The notes beneath the pieces are model-generated. The model saw only the letters and a list, made by a program, of their open reading frames with translations, did not search any database and was not told where the DNA came from. Below, in pieces: positions 35,972 through 44,019 of a stretch of 64,000 nt of DNA. Within the stretch, counting starts at the first letter, position 1; each line of letters opens with the position of its first letter. Source of the DNA: Deltaproteobacteria bacterium (GTDB lineage Bacteria > Myxococcota_A > UBA9160 > UBA4427). The translations under genes and the position numbers were made by a program. Where the stretch lies: assembly GCA_016713665.1 (NCBI GenBank), contig JADJOR010000024.1, positions 124,001 through 188,000 of the forward strand, written 5' to 3'.

Positions 35972-36373
35972 ATGAAGAAGGCCGCTCGCAAGACAGGAAG
36001 CAAGAAGCCGGCCGTCGTCGTGCGTCCGGCGACTCTCGGGACGCTCCTCGCCGACCTGCGGGGGGCGAAGCGCCTCTCGCTCCGCGAGGTCGAGGAGGCG
36101 ACGGGTCGGACGGTCTCGAACGCCTATCTGAGTCAGCTCGAGAACGGCAAGATCGGCAAGCCCTCACCGAACGTGCTTCACGATCTCGCCGACGTGTACG
36201 GCGTCCCCTACGAAACGCTGATGGAAAAGGCCGGATACCTGCGCGCGGCGGAAGGCGACCACGGCGCTCGGCGGCGTCGGCTCGGGGTCATCGCGATCGA
36301 CGACCTAACGGCCGAAGAAGAGGAAGAGCTCCTCAAGTACCTGGCGTTCCTGCGATCGCGCGGCGCGCGGTGA
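35972..36373 (+). CDS. XRE-family helix-turn-helix regulator
   Basis: 133 aa. A Lys/Arg-rich N-terminal arm precedes a HTH-3 domain: LGTLLADLRGAKRLSLREVEEATG (helices 1-2), VSNAYLSQLENGKIGKPSPNVLHDLADVYGVPYETLMEKAGY (recognition helix and following helices). The Glu-rich C-terminus (DLTAEEEEELLKYLAFLR) may mediate oligomerisation. The start at 35972 is chosen because the upstream extension crosses the AT-rich promoter region. The target is unknown; divergence from ndvB makes that gene or itself the likely target. Confidence 0.9.
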   Translation: MKKAARKTGSKKPAVVVRPATLGTLLADLRGAKRLSLREVEEATGRTVSNAYLSQLENGKIGKPSPNVLHDLADVYGVPYETLMEKAGYLRAAEGDHGARRRRLGVIAIDDLTAEEEEELLKYLAFLRSRGAR

Positions 36374-36504
36374 GCCGTCGGCAGAGTCGGGCGCGGGCTC
36401 CGCGGCCATTCTCCACCTGCTCGAAGCCGGCGGGCTGACTCGATTGGCGTCCAACGCCGATCCGCTCTTCGAGTCCAGTCTGTCCGAACCGACGATCCTC
36501 GTCC

Positions 36505-37302
36505 TCAACGCGGGCTCGGACTGACCGCATTGTCGCTCGGTGAGCGCCGCACTCGCCGTCTGTGGCGACGCCCCGCGATGTTGGAGACGAAGGCGACCGC
36601 AACGAAGCTCGAGACGGCGATCGCCGGCTCGGGGACGGTCGTGTAGACGCTCCAGGGAGCGACCTGGGTCCCGGAGATCGGTCGGATCCGGACCCAGGCC
36701 GGCTGAGTGATGGGCACGGGGAGCGCCCAGCAGGCGAGCACCGGCGAGATCTGGGCCCCGACGACGAACGTGGAAGCCGGGTTCGCGGTGGGCCTGATCT
36801 CGAGCTCCCAGCTCGAGGTCGTGGTGGCGCCGCTCGGCTGATACCACTTCACGAGGTTGCCCCCTCCCGGCCGCGGGACGGTCGTGCTCGCGGTCCACGG
36901 GGAGACCTGGGCACCCGAGACGGAGCGGATCCGGACGCCCGCCGGCTCGCCGATGGGGACGTTCACGGACCAGCACGCGAGCTCGGGAACCACCTGGGCG
37001 CTCGTCACGAAGCGCGCGCTCGCGTTCGCGATGGGCGTCACCTCGAGATCCCAGCTCGTGGCCGGCTGTGCGCCGTCGAGCTGGTACCACTTGACCCGAT
37101 CGTTGCTCTCCGGCGGCAGCAGACCGATGTTCGTCGCGGCGAGAGCAGGTCCCGAGCCGAAGAGAGCGGCGAGACCGAGCCAACCGCGAAGAGACCGGCG
37201 GGCGCCGTCGCGCCGCGCGCTGCTCCACCTCGCGCGCCGGCTGCGCACGGCCTCCGATCCGACGATCCTGCGCTCCAGGCGCGACGCGCGATGCGTGTTC
37301 AT
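36505..37302 (-). CDS. Secreted two-repeat protein with PEP-CTERM-like tail
   Basis: 265 aa. A long basic n-region leads into a signal peptide ending near residue 56 (GPALAA). Two tandem repeats of about 77 residues follow (68-144 and 148-225), aligned through VKWYQ, SWDLE/SWELE, ACWS/ACWA, GVRIRSVSGAQVSPW/WVRIRPISGTQVAPW and TTVP; each has one Cys. I do not recognise the repeat fold; it is beta-rich and fibronectin-like in size. The tail has Pro-Glu-Pro (224-226), a hydrophobic segment and an Arg-rich stretch, matching PEP-CTERM although 20 extra residues follow. The start at 37302 has GGGAGA upstream, which lies beside a strong hairpin. Confidence 0.7.
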   Translation of the reverse strand: MNTHRASRLERRIVGSEAVRSRRARWSSARRDGARRSLRGWLGLAALFGSGPALAATNIGLLPPESNDRVKWYQLDGAQPATSWDLEVTPIANASARFVTSAQVVPELACWSVNVPIGEPAGVRIRSVSGAQVSPWTASTTVPRPGGGNLVKWYQPSGATTTSSWELEIRPTANPASTFVVGAQISPVLACWALPVPITQPAWVRIRPISGTQVAPWSVYTTVPEPAIAVSSFVAVAFVSNIAGRRHRRRVRRSPSDNAVSPSPR

Positions 37303-37676
37303 CCAGTCTCCCCGTCGAGCTTCGCGAAGCTCGACGGGGTCGAGGCTCGGAGGCCCGCGTCCGACGAACGCGCGCCGATCGTGAATCGGACACGCCGTCG
37401 GACTGGTTTTTCGATTCGGTGTCGCAGGGAGATTCGGGCGTACCGGGATGACGAATGTGTGTAGGCACACGTCCGCCACGGCGAGCTCATGTCATCGGTC
37501 GAAGAGAAGGGCGATCCGGGGACGGATGCTCCGGTTGTCGCGCGGAGCGCGCGTGATCGAGCGCACGTGCATTTCGGACGTGACGCGTGGCCCGTTTCGC
37601 GCTCGATCCTCCGCAAGCGAGGCTTCGCGCGCACTGCACGCTGCGCGATGCGCGCGGAGCCCGGTCGATCGACTGA
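37303..37676. other. Intergenic region with one strong palindrome
   Basis: About 370 bp between the PEP-CTERM-like gene and marR. It holds the palindrome at 37310-37339. A plus-strand 63-codon frame (37489-37680) has tolerable codon use but no ribosome site and no family match that I know, so I do not call it. Confidence 0.5.
37310..37339 (-). promoter_or_regulatory. Perfect 30-bp palindrome adjoining the ribosome site
   Basis: Two 15-base arms with no mismatch (each arm is CCCCGTCGAGCTTCG or its complement), ending 7 bp upstream of the start codon at 37302. The GGGG end of the palindrome forms the first part of the ribosome site. In RNA this would make a stem of 11-13 bp. It may control translation, or be a REP-like element. 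Confidence 0.7.
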
Positions 37677-38216
37677 CTAACGTCTCGGGGGGATCGGGCC
37701 GGCGCTTCGGGGCTTCGCGACGGACTTCCCGACGGATCGCCCGACGGACTTCCCGGGCGCATCCGTGCTCCGCTCGCGGCTCCCCGCGATCGCGTCGCGC
37801 GCCCGCTTCTCGATCTTCGAGAGCGCGTCGATCGACGCGGCGAGCTCGGCGACGCGGAGGTCCTGCAGCAGCTCGCGCCGCACGTCGCCGACCACGACCT
37901 CGAGCTCCTGGGCGAGGCGTTGCGCGCGCGGCGTGAGGCGTACGAAATGCGCCCGGCGATCGTCGGGGCAGGGCTCCCGGGCGATCCAGCCCTTCTCCGC
38001 CAGCCGATCGAGCAGGCGCACCATCGTCGGCGACTCGACCCCGAGCTCCGCCGCCAGGGCGGACTGGGTCATCGGCGCGGCGCTCCGGGAGACCTCGAGC
38101 ACGACCCGCCACTGGGAGTGGGACATGTCGCTCTCGCGCAGGCGCTCGTTGATGACCTGATGCCAGAGGTGGTAGACGCGCTTGAGCAGCGTGCCGAACT
38201 GCTGGTCGGGGTTCAT
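37677..38216 (-). CDS. MarR-family transcriptional regulator
   Basis: 179 aa. The winged-helix core is typical of MarR/SlyA: MSHSQWRVVLEVSRSAAPMTQSALAAELGVESPTMVRLLDRLAEKGWI, followed by the wing REPCPDDRRAHFVRLTPRA and dimerisation helices. The C-terminal 40 residues are basic and low-complexity (KSVGRSVGKSVAK). Members are ligand-responsive repressors. It is divergent from an RND pump, with twin palindromic boxes in the 45-165 bp gap, so autorepression and pump repression relieved by a toxic ligand are likely. Confidence 0.93.
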   Translation of the reverse strand: MNPDQQFGTLLKRVYHLWHQVINERLRESDMSHSQWRVVLEVSRSAAPMTQSALAAELGVESPTMVRLLDRLAEKGWIAREPCPDDRRAHFVRLTPRAQRLAQELEVVVGDVRRELLQDLRVAELAASIDALSKIEKRARDAIAGSRERSTDAPGKSVGRSVGKSVAKPRSAGPIPPRR

Positions 38217-38226
38217 GGCCGAAGGC

Positions 38227-38251
38227 TAGCCGGCTAATCGCTAGCCGGCTA
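38227..38251. promoter_or_regulatory. Twin MarR operator boxes
   Basis: Two identical 10-bp palindromes TAGCCGGCTA at 38227-38236 and 38242-38251, each preceded by GC, with 15-bp centre-to-centre spacing. They lie between divergent marR and the RND adaptor gene, 10 bp from the marR ATG. The symmetry fits dimer binding by the MarR protein. Confidence 0.75.
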
Positions 38252-38381
38252 TCGTTCTCCCGTGGCCTCCTCCTTCTTTCTATATCCGGCGCCCCGACGC
38301 GCGGCGAGCCGCACGTCCACCTCGAGGGCGCGTCACGTCCCTGGACTCGCCGGACTCGGTCGACATGGCCGGCTTGGTCCG

Positions 38382-39551
38382 ATGGGGCAGCTCGTCGGGA
38401 TCGCCCGGCTCGTCGGGATCGCCGACTGTGCGGCGGCGCTCGCCTGCTCGTCGGGCGAGGCGCCGGCTCCGCCGGCGACGAGCGTGCGGGTGATCGAGGT
38501 GAAGGCGCAGCCGGCGGTGGCCCACGAGGAGTACGTGGCGCGCATCGCGGCCTCCAATACGGTCGAGATCCGGCCCCAGGTCGACGGGCTCCTCGAGAAG
38601 CAGGCGGCGGTCGAGGGCCAGCGCGTCGAGGCGGGCGCGCTGCTCTTCCAGATCGATCCGGCGCCCTTCGCGGCGGCGCTCTCGCGGGCGGAGGCCGAGC
38701 GGGCCCAGGCCGGGGCGCTGCTCGCCCAGGCCCGGCGCGAGCTCGAGCGCGTGAAGAGCCTGGCGCGCTCGAACGTCGCGAGCCAGCAGGCCCTCGATGC
38801 GGCGGAGGCCGAGGAGCAGGCGGCGAACGCGGCCGTGCGGGGCGCGGTCGCGAGCGTCGAGACCGCGCGACTGCAGCTCGCATATACGCATGTGACCTCG
38901 CCGATCGGCGGCGTCGTCGGGCGCGCCGAGGTGCGCATCGGCGCCGCGGTCGAGGCCTACGGCACGCTCCTGACCCGCGTCTACGCGAACGACGTCATGT
39001 ATGTCGACTTCGCGATCGGCGAGCAGCGCATGCTCCAGATGCAGCGCGACTTCGGTTCCGACTTCGAGCGCGGCGCCGGCGAGTTCCGGATCCGGCTCGC
39101 CGACGGCAGCGACTATCCCCATCCGGGACGCCTCGACTTCGTCGACTCGGCCCTCGACGAGAAGACGGCGACGCTCCCGATGCGACTCGTGGTGCCGAAC
39201 CCGGAGGGCCGCCTGCGGGCGAACCAGTTCGCGCGGGTGATCGTGCCGGTCGACTCGATCCCGGACGCGCTGATCGTGCCGGTGCGCGCGGTCCAGGATT
39301 TCCAGGGGACGCATAGCGTCTGGATCGTCGACGCCGCGGGCCAGGCGGAGAGCCGCGACGTCGAGCTCGGCGCGCGCCTCGGCGACGCCTGGATCATCCA
39401 CCGCGGCCTCGAGCCCGGCGCGCGGGTCGTCGTCGACGGCATCCAGAAGCTGCGGCCGGGGCTCGCGGTGAACGCGCAGACGCTCGGGGCCGGGGACGTC
39501 GCGGCGAAGCCCCCCGCCGACGAGCCGGCGGCGGCGCGGAACGGGTCGTGA
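38382..39551 (+). CDS. RND efflux pump periplasmic adaptor (MexA/AcrA type)
   Basis: 389 aa from the chosen ATG. The membrane-fusion core is standard: VEIRPQVDGLLEKQAAVEGQRVEAGALLFQIDPAPF (lipoyl half), a coiled-coil hairpin of about 90 residues rich in Ala, Glu and Arg, then LQLAYTHVTSPIGGVVG and the beta-barrel and membrane-proximal domains. It links the inner-membrane pump to an outer-membrane channel; no channel gene follows. The N-terminus is odd: neither the ATG at 38382 nor the upstream GTG at 38262 has a ribosome site, and the signal is weak, with a non-canonical possible lipobox (ALAC). An 18-nt near-tandem duplication lies within it. Confidence 0.88.
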   Translation: MGQLVGIARLVGIADCAAALACSSGEAPAPPATSVRVIEVKAQPAVAHEEYVARIAASNTVEIRPQVDGLLEKQAAVEGQRVEAGALLFQIDPAPFAAALSRAEAERAQAGALLAQARRELERVKSLARSNVASQQALDAAEAEEQAANAAVRGAVASVETARLQLAYTHVTSPIGGVVGRAEVRIGAAVEAYGTLLTRVYANDVMYVDFAIGEQRMLQMQRDFGSDFERGAGEFRIRLADGSDYPHPGRLDFVDSALDEKTATLPMRLVVPNPEGRLRANQFARVIVPVDSIPDALIVPVRAVQDFQGTHSVWIVDAAGQAESRDVELGARLGDAWIIHRGLEPGARVVVDGIQKLRPGLAVNAQTLGAGDVAAKPPADEPAAARNGS

Positions 39552-42500
39552 GCCGGATCTTCATCGATCGGCCGATCCTCGCGACCGTGATCTCGCTGCT
39601 GATCACGATCGCCGGCGCGATCTCCCTCTGGCAGCTCCCGATCTCGCGCTTCCCGTCGATCTCGCCTCCGACCGTCGTCGTCCGGGCGGTCTTCCCCGGC
39701 GCCGACGCGGCGACCGTCGCCCAGTCGGTCGCGGCGCCGATCGAGGAGCAGGTCAACGGCGTCGCCAACATGCTCTACATGAGCTCGAAGAGCTCGAACG
39801 ACGGCGTCTACAGCCTGACCATCACCTTCGACATCGGCACCTCCCAGGATCTCGCCGCCGTCGACGTCCAGGGCCGGCTCTCCGTCGCCCAGCGCTCGCT
39901 CCCGCAGCAGGTCGTCGAGCAGGGCATCGCCGTCTACAAGCGCTCGCCCCAGGTCATGATGGCCGTCACCGTCGAGTCGCTGGATCCGCGCTTCGACTAT
40001 CTCTTCCTTTCGAACTACGCGACGCTCCACGTCGTCGATGCCCTCGCGCGCATCCCCGGCGTCGGCCAGGCCGAGATCTTCGGCGCGCGCGACTACGGCA
40101 TGCGCGTCTGGCTCGATCCCGAGAAGATGACTCGGCTCGGGGTCACGGCGCGGGACGTGATCGCGTCGCTCCGGGAGCAGAGCGTCGTCGCGCCCGCCGG
40201 CACGATCGGCGGCGAGCCCGCGCCGCCGGGTCAGCAGCTCCAGTACACCGTCCACGTCCGGGGCCGTCTCTCGACGCCCGAGGAGTTCGCCGCCGTCGTC
40301 GTGCGCACCGGCGACGACGGGGCCCTCGTCCGCCTCGGCGACCTCGCGCGCGTCTCCCTCGACGCGACCGACTACGCGCGCTCGAGCCGCTCCGACGGCC
40401 GGCCGGTCGCGATGATCGGCATCTCGCAGCATCCCGACGCCAACGCCCTCGATGTCTCGCGGCGGGTGATCTCGACGATGGAGGAGCTCTCGAAGGAGTT
40501 TCCGCCCGGCATCGGCTGGTCGATCCCCTTCGACACGACGCGCTTCGTCGCCGAGTCGATCCGCGAGGTCTTGCTGACGCTGTCGATCGCGGCGCTGCTC
40601 GTGCTGCTCGTGATCTACGTGTTCCTCGAGTCGTTCCGGGCGACGGTGATCCCGATGCTGGCGGTTCCGGTCTCGCTGATCGGGACCTTCTCGGTCTTCC
40701 TCGCGCTGGGCTTCTCGATCAACACGCTGACGCTCTTCGCGCTGGTGCTCGCCGTCGGTCTCGTGGTCGACGACGCGATCGTCGTCGTCGAGGCCGTCAT
40801 GACGAAGATGGCGAACGAGGACCTCTCGCCCCGGGACGCGACGATCGCGGCGATGGAGGAGGTCTCGAGCCCGGTCATCGCGATCGCGCTGGTCCTCTCG
40901 GCGGTCTTCGTCCCGGTCTCGTTCCTGGGCGGGCTGACCGGTCAGTTCTATCGCCAGTTCGCGTTGACGCTCTCGGTCTCGGTCCTGATCTCGGCCTGGG
41001 TCGCGCTCTCGTTCACCCCCGCGCTCTGCGTCCTGCTGCTGCGTCCCCCGCGCGAGCTCGCCTACCACGGGCGCATGGGCCGCTTCTTCGCCGCCTTCGA
41101 TCGCGCCTTCGAGCGGACGACCCGCGGCTACGTGCGCGCGGTGCGGGGCTCGATCGGCCGCGCGCGTCTCGTCGTCGCCGTCTTCCTCGCGATCCTCGCG
41201 GCGACCTGGCTGCTCGTCGAGACGCGGCCGATGGGCTTCCTCCCGTCGGAAGATCAGGGCTACGTCATGGGCGTGATCCGGCTGCCGGCGGGCGCCTCGG
41301 TCCAGCGAACCGACGTCGCCGTCGACGACCTGCGCAAGCTCGCGCGGGCGATGCCCGAGGTCGAGGCCTACGTCGGCGTCGCCGGCCTCTCCGCGATGAC
41401 GAGCACCAACAGCTCCTACACCGGCCACGCCTTCATCTCGCTCACGCCCTGGGACGAGCGCGAGGGGCCCGAGTCCTCCGCCGACGGCGTGATCGCACGG
41501 CTCGAGCAGGCGTCCTCGGCCGGGATCGCCGACGCCTCGATCCTCGTCGTGAATCCGTCGCCGGTCCCCGGCATCGGCTTCGCGAGCGGCTTCGAGTTCG
41601 TGCTCGAGGATCGCCGGGGCGGCAGCGTCGAGGACTTCGAGCGGGTCCTGCAGGACCTCGTCGCCCGGGCGAATGCCCGGCCCGAGCTCTTCCGGGTCTT
41701 CGGCTTCTTCGAGTCGAACGTCCCGACGATCGAGTACGAGCTCGACCGCGAGCACGCGAAATCCCTCGGCATCCCGATCTCCGAGATCTTCGCCGCGCTG
41801 CAGACGCATTTCGGCGGGACCTACGTCAACGACTTCAATCTCTACGGCCGGACCTATCGCGTCACGGCCCAGGCCGACGCCGAGGCACGGGCGACGCCCG
41901 AGGCGGTCCGCGAGGTCTACGTCCGCTCGGCCGACGGAGCGATGGTGCCCCTGTCGACCCTCGTCCGGGTCGTCGAGAAGCAGGCTCCTCCCTTCATCGA
42001 GCGCTACAACGTCTACCGCGCGACGACGATCGTCGGTCAGGCGAAGCCCGGCTTCAGCTCGGGGGAGGCCGTGAAGGCGATGGAGGAGGTCGCGGCCGAG
42101 CTGCCCCCCGGCTACGGCTACGAGTGGACCGGCACGATCTACCAGCAGAAGAAGACCGAGGGCGCGGCGCCGCTCGTCTTCGCGATGGCGCTCGGCTTCG
42201 TGTTCTTCGTGCTGGCGGGGCTCTACGAGAGCTGGGCCGTCCCCCTCGCCGTGATCCTCTCGATTCCGCTCGCGGCCTTCGGGGCCTTCGTCGGGCTCTC
42301 GCTGCGCGGCATGGACAACGACGTCTTCGCCCAGATCGGCCTCGTCATGCTGATCGGTCTCGCCGCGAAGAACGCGATCCTGATCGTCGAGTTCGCGAAG
42401 CAGGCCCACGCGCGGGGCGCCCCGCTCGTCGAGGCCGCCATCGAAGGCGCGCGGCTGCGGCTGCGCCCGATCCTGATGACCTCCCTCGCCTTCATCCTGG

Positions 42501-42703
42501 GCTCGCTGCCGCTGGCATTCGGGACCGGCGCCGGCGCGGGCTCGCGCAACGTGCTCGGGACCGCGGTCGTCTTCGGCATGGCCGCGGCGACCTTCCTCGG
42601 CGTGCTCATGATCCCCGTCTTCTACGTCGGGGTGCAGGGCGGTGCCGAGCGCCTGCAGCAGGCCTGGCGTTCGCGCTTCGGTCGCCGACCGCCCGCGGCC
42701 TGA
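39548..42703 (+). CDS. RND efflux transporter, HAE1 (AcrB/MexB) family
   Basis: 1051 aa, the normal length for tripartite multidrug pumps. Twelve TM helices in two halves, each with a large periplasmic loop. It begins FIDRPILATVISLLITIAG. The TM4 proton-relay Asp pair is in GLVVDDAIVVVEAVM, and the second half has IGLAAKNAILIVEFAKQ. The pump exports hydrophobic toxicants using the proton gradient. The GTG start overlaps the adaptor stop (GTGA). Control by the MarR protein is inferred from the operators upstream. Substrates cannot be predicted. Confidence 0.97.
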   Translation: MSRIFIDRPILATVISLLITIAGAISLWQLPISRFPSISPPTVVVRAVFPGADAATVAQSVAAPIEEQVNGVANMLYMSSKSSNDGVYSLTITFDIGTSQDLAAVDVQGRLSVAQRSLPQQVVEQGIAVYKRSPQVMMAVTVESLDPRFDYLFLSNYATLHVVDALARIPGVGQAEIFGARDYGMRVWLDPEKMTRLGVTARDVIASLREQSVVAPAGTIGGEPAPPGQQLQYTVHVRGRLSTPEEFAAVVVRTGDDGALVRLGDLARVSLDATDYARSSRSDGRPVAMIGISQHPDANALDVSRRVISTMEELSKEFPPGIGWSIPFDTTRFVAESIREVLLTLSIAALLVLLVIYVFLESFRATVIPMLAVPVSLIGTFSVFLALGFSINTLTLFALVLAVGLVVDDAIVVVEAVMTKMANEDLSPRDATIAAMEEVSSPVIAIALVLSAVFVPVSFLGGLTGQFYRQFALTLSVSVLISAWVALSFTPALCVLLLRPPRELAYHGRMGRFFAAFDRAFERTTRGYVRAVRGSIGRARLVVAVFLAILAATWLLVETRPMGFLPSEDQGYVMGVIRLPAGASVQRTDVAVDDLRKLARAMPEVEAYVGVAGLSAMTSTNSSYTGHAFISLTPWDEREGPESSADGVIARLEQASSAGIADASILVVNPSPVPGIGFASGFEFVLEDRRGGSVEDFERVLQDLVARANARPELFRVFGFFESNVPTIEYELDREHAKSLGIPISEIFAALQTHFGGTYVNDFNLYGRTYRVTAQADAEARATPEAVREVYVRSADGAMVPLSTLVRVVEKQAPPFIERYNVYRATTIVGQAKPGFSSGEAVKAMEEVAAELPPGYGYEWTGTIYQQKKTEGAAPLVFAMALGFVFFVLAGLYESWAVPLAVILSIPLAAFGAFVGLSLRGMDNDVFAQIGLVMLIGLAAKNAILIVEFAKQAHARGAPLVEAAIEGARLRLRPILMTSLAFILGSLPLAFGTGAGAGSRNVLGTAVVFGMAAATFLGVLMIPVFYVGVQGGAERLQQAWRSRFGRRPPAA

Positions 42704-42899
42704 CACGCGCTCGACTCGAACGCGCGCAGAGTCCGACGATTGCCTGCCCTCATCGAACCCTCGGGCGCTCCGCGACTGACGATCGCCCGCGTCGTCCGAG
42801 CGGACGTCGCCTAGCTTCCGCGCCGGCGACGTCGCGATTCCGTGCCGCGACGCCGCTCTGGATCCGCCGCCCCCCAGAGCGCCGCGGAGCGAGGTGTCC

Positions 42900-43937
42900 A
42901 TGGTTTCCCGGATCAATCGACAGATCGTGCTCGTGCGCCGGCCGGTCGGCATGGTCGACGAGAGCTGCTTCGCCGAGGTCGAAGGCGAGATCCCGACGCC
43001 GGGCGATGGCCAGGCGTTGATTCGCGTGCTCTGCGTGGCGATCGATCCGGCGATCCGGGGCTGGATCGACGAGCGGGGCAGCGGCTATTTGCCGGCGTTG
43101 AAGCTGGGCGAGCCGGTGCGCGCGAACGGGATCGGCGTCGTGCTCGAGACGCGCAGCGAGCGGCTCCCCGTCGGCGCGCTCGTGACCTGCCTGACCGGCT
43201 GGCAGGAGTATTCGATCGCCTGCGGCGATTTCTCGGATCTGACGAAGTTCGCGAGCCCGCTGCCCGAGGGCTGCTCGGCGGTCGATGGAGCGACGGTCCT
43301 CGGCCAGGGCGCCGTCACCGCCTACGCCGGCGTCGTCCGCGCGGCGCCGCCGGTCGCCGGCGAGACCTATCTCGTCTCCGCTGCGGCCTCCGGGGTCGGC
43401 TCCCTCGTCGTCCAGCTCGCCCGCCTCGAAGGGGCCCGGGTCATCGGCATCGCCGGCTCGCCCGAGAAATGCCGCTGGGTCGTCGAGGAGCTCGGGGCCG
43501 AGGCCTGCATCGACTACAAGCGGGAGAACGTCGACGCGCGTCTCAAGGCGCTCTGTCCGAAGGGCGTGAACGTCTTCTTCGACAACGTGGGCGGCGAGCT
43601 GCTCGACGTCGTCCTGCGCCGAATCGCCCATCGCGGGCGGATCGTGCTCTGCGGGTCGCTCTCGACGGACAACGCCGCGGAGCCCCATCGGCTGCGCAAC
43701 TACGATCGGCTGATGAGCCGTCGGGCCTCGATGGTCGGCCTCAACGTGATCGACCACTGGGATCTCTTCCCGGAAGCCTTGAAGCGGATCGGCGGCTGGC
43801 TCGCGAGCGGGACCCTCGTCTACCGCAGCCAGGTCGTCGACGGCCTCGAGCACGCCCCGAACGCCCTGGTCCGACTCTACGAGGGCGACCATCTCGGCAA
43901 GCTCGTGATCCGCGTCGCGGGCTCGCCCCTCGGTTGA
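42900..43937 (+). CDS. MDR-family NADP-dependent oxidoreductase
   Basis: 345 aa, zinc-independent medium-chain reductase of the leukotriene B4 dehydrogenase/CurA type. It has an N-terminal GroES-like domain (IDPAIRGWIDE), then a Rossmann nucleotide-binding loop VSAAASGVGSLVVQLARLEG, DYKREN and VFFDNVGGELLDVVLRRI. Such enzymes reduce the double bond of enones or 2-alkenals with NADPH. The ATG at 42900 has GAGG 5 bases upstream; a GTG two codons earlier is the alternative. It is in the same direction as the pump but 196 bp away, so probably independently expressed. Confidence 0.92.
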   Translation: MVSRINRQIVLVRRPVGMVDESCFAEVEGEIPTPGDGQALIRVLCVAIDPAIRGWIDERGSGYLPALKLGEPVRANGIGVVLETRSERLPVGALVTCLTGWQEYSIACGDFSDLTKFASPLPEGCSAVDGATVLGQGAVTAYAGVVRAAPPVAGETYLVSAAASGVGSLVVQLARLEGARVIGIAGSPEKCRWVVEELGAEACIDYKRENVDARLKALCPKGVNVFFDNVGGELLDVVLRRIAHRGRIVLCGSLSTDNAAEPHRLRNYDRLMSRRASMVGLNVIDHWDLFPEALKRIGGWLASGTLVYRSQVVDGLEHAPNALVRLYEGDHLGKLVIRVAGSPLG

Positions 43938-44019
43938 GCCGCTACCTTCGGGACTCCGGCGGGCAGGGCGGGGGCGATTGAAGCCCGCGCCCGCCTCGCC
44001 GAGCCGGAGGTCGTGGCGC

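Noticed and set aside
38262..38381. GTG at 38262 as start of the RND adaptor
   Set aside because: It would follow the operator by 10 bp with no ribosome site, and the added residues do not look like a signal peptide. I kept the ATG at 38382 with reservation.
39113..42952. Minus-strand open frame of 1279 codons opposite the RND pump
   Set aside because: It mirrors the pump gene in an antisense frame and has only charged low-complexity sequence.
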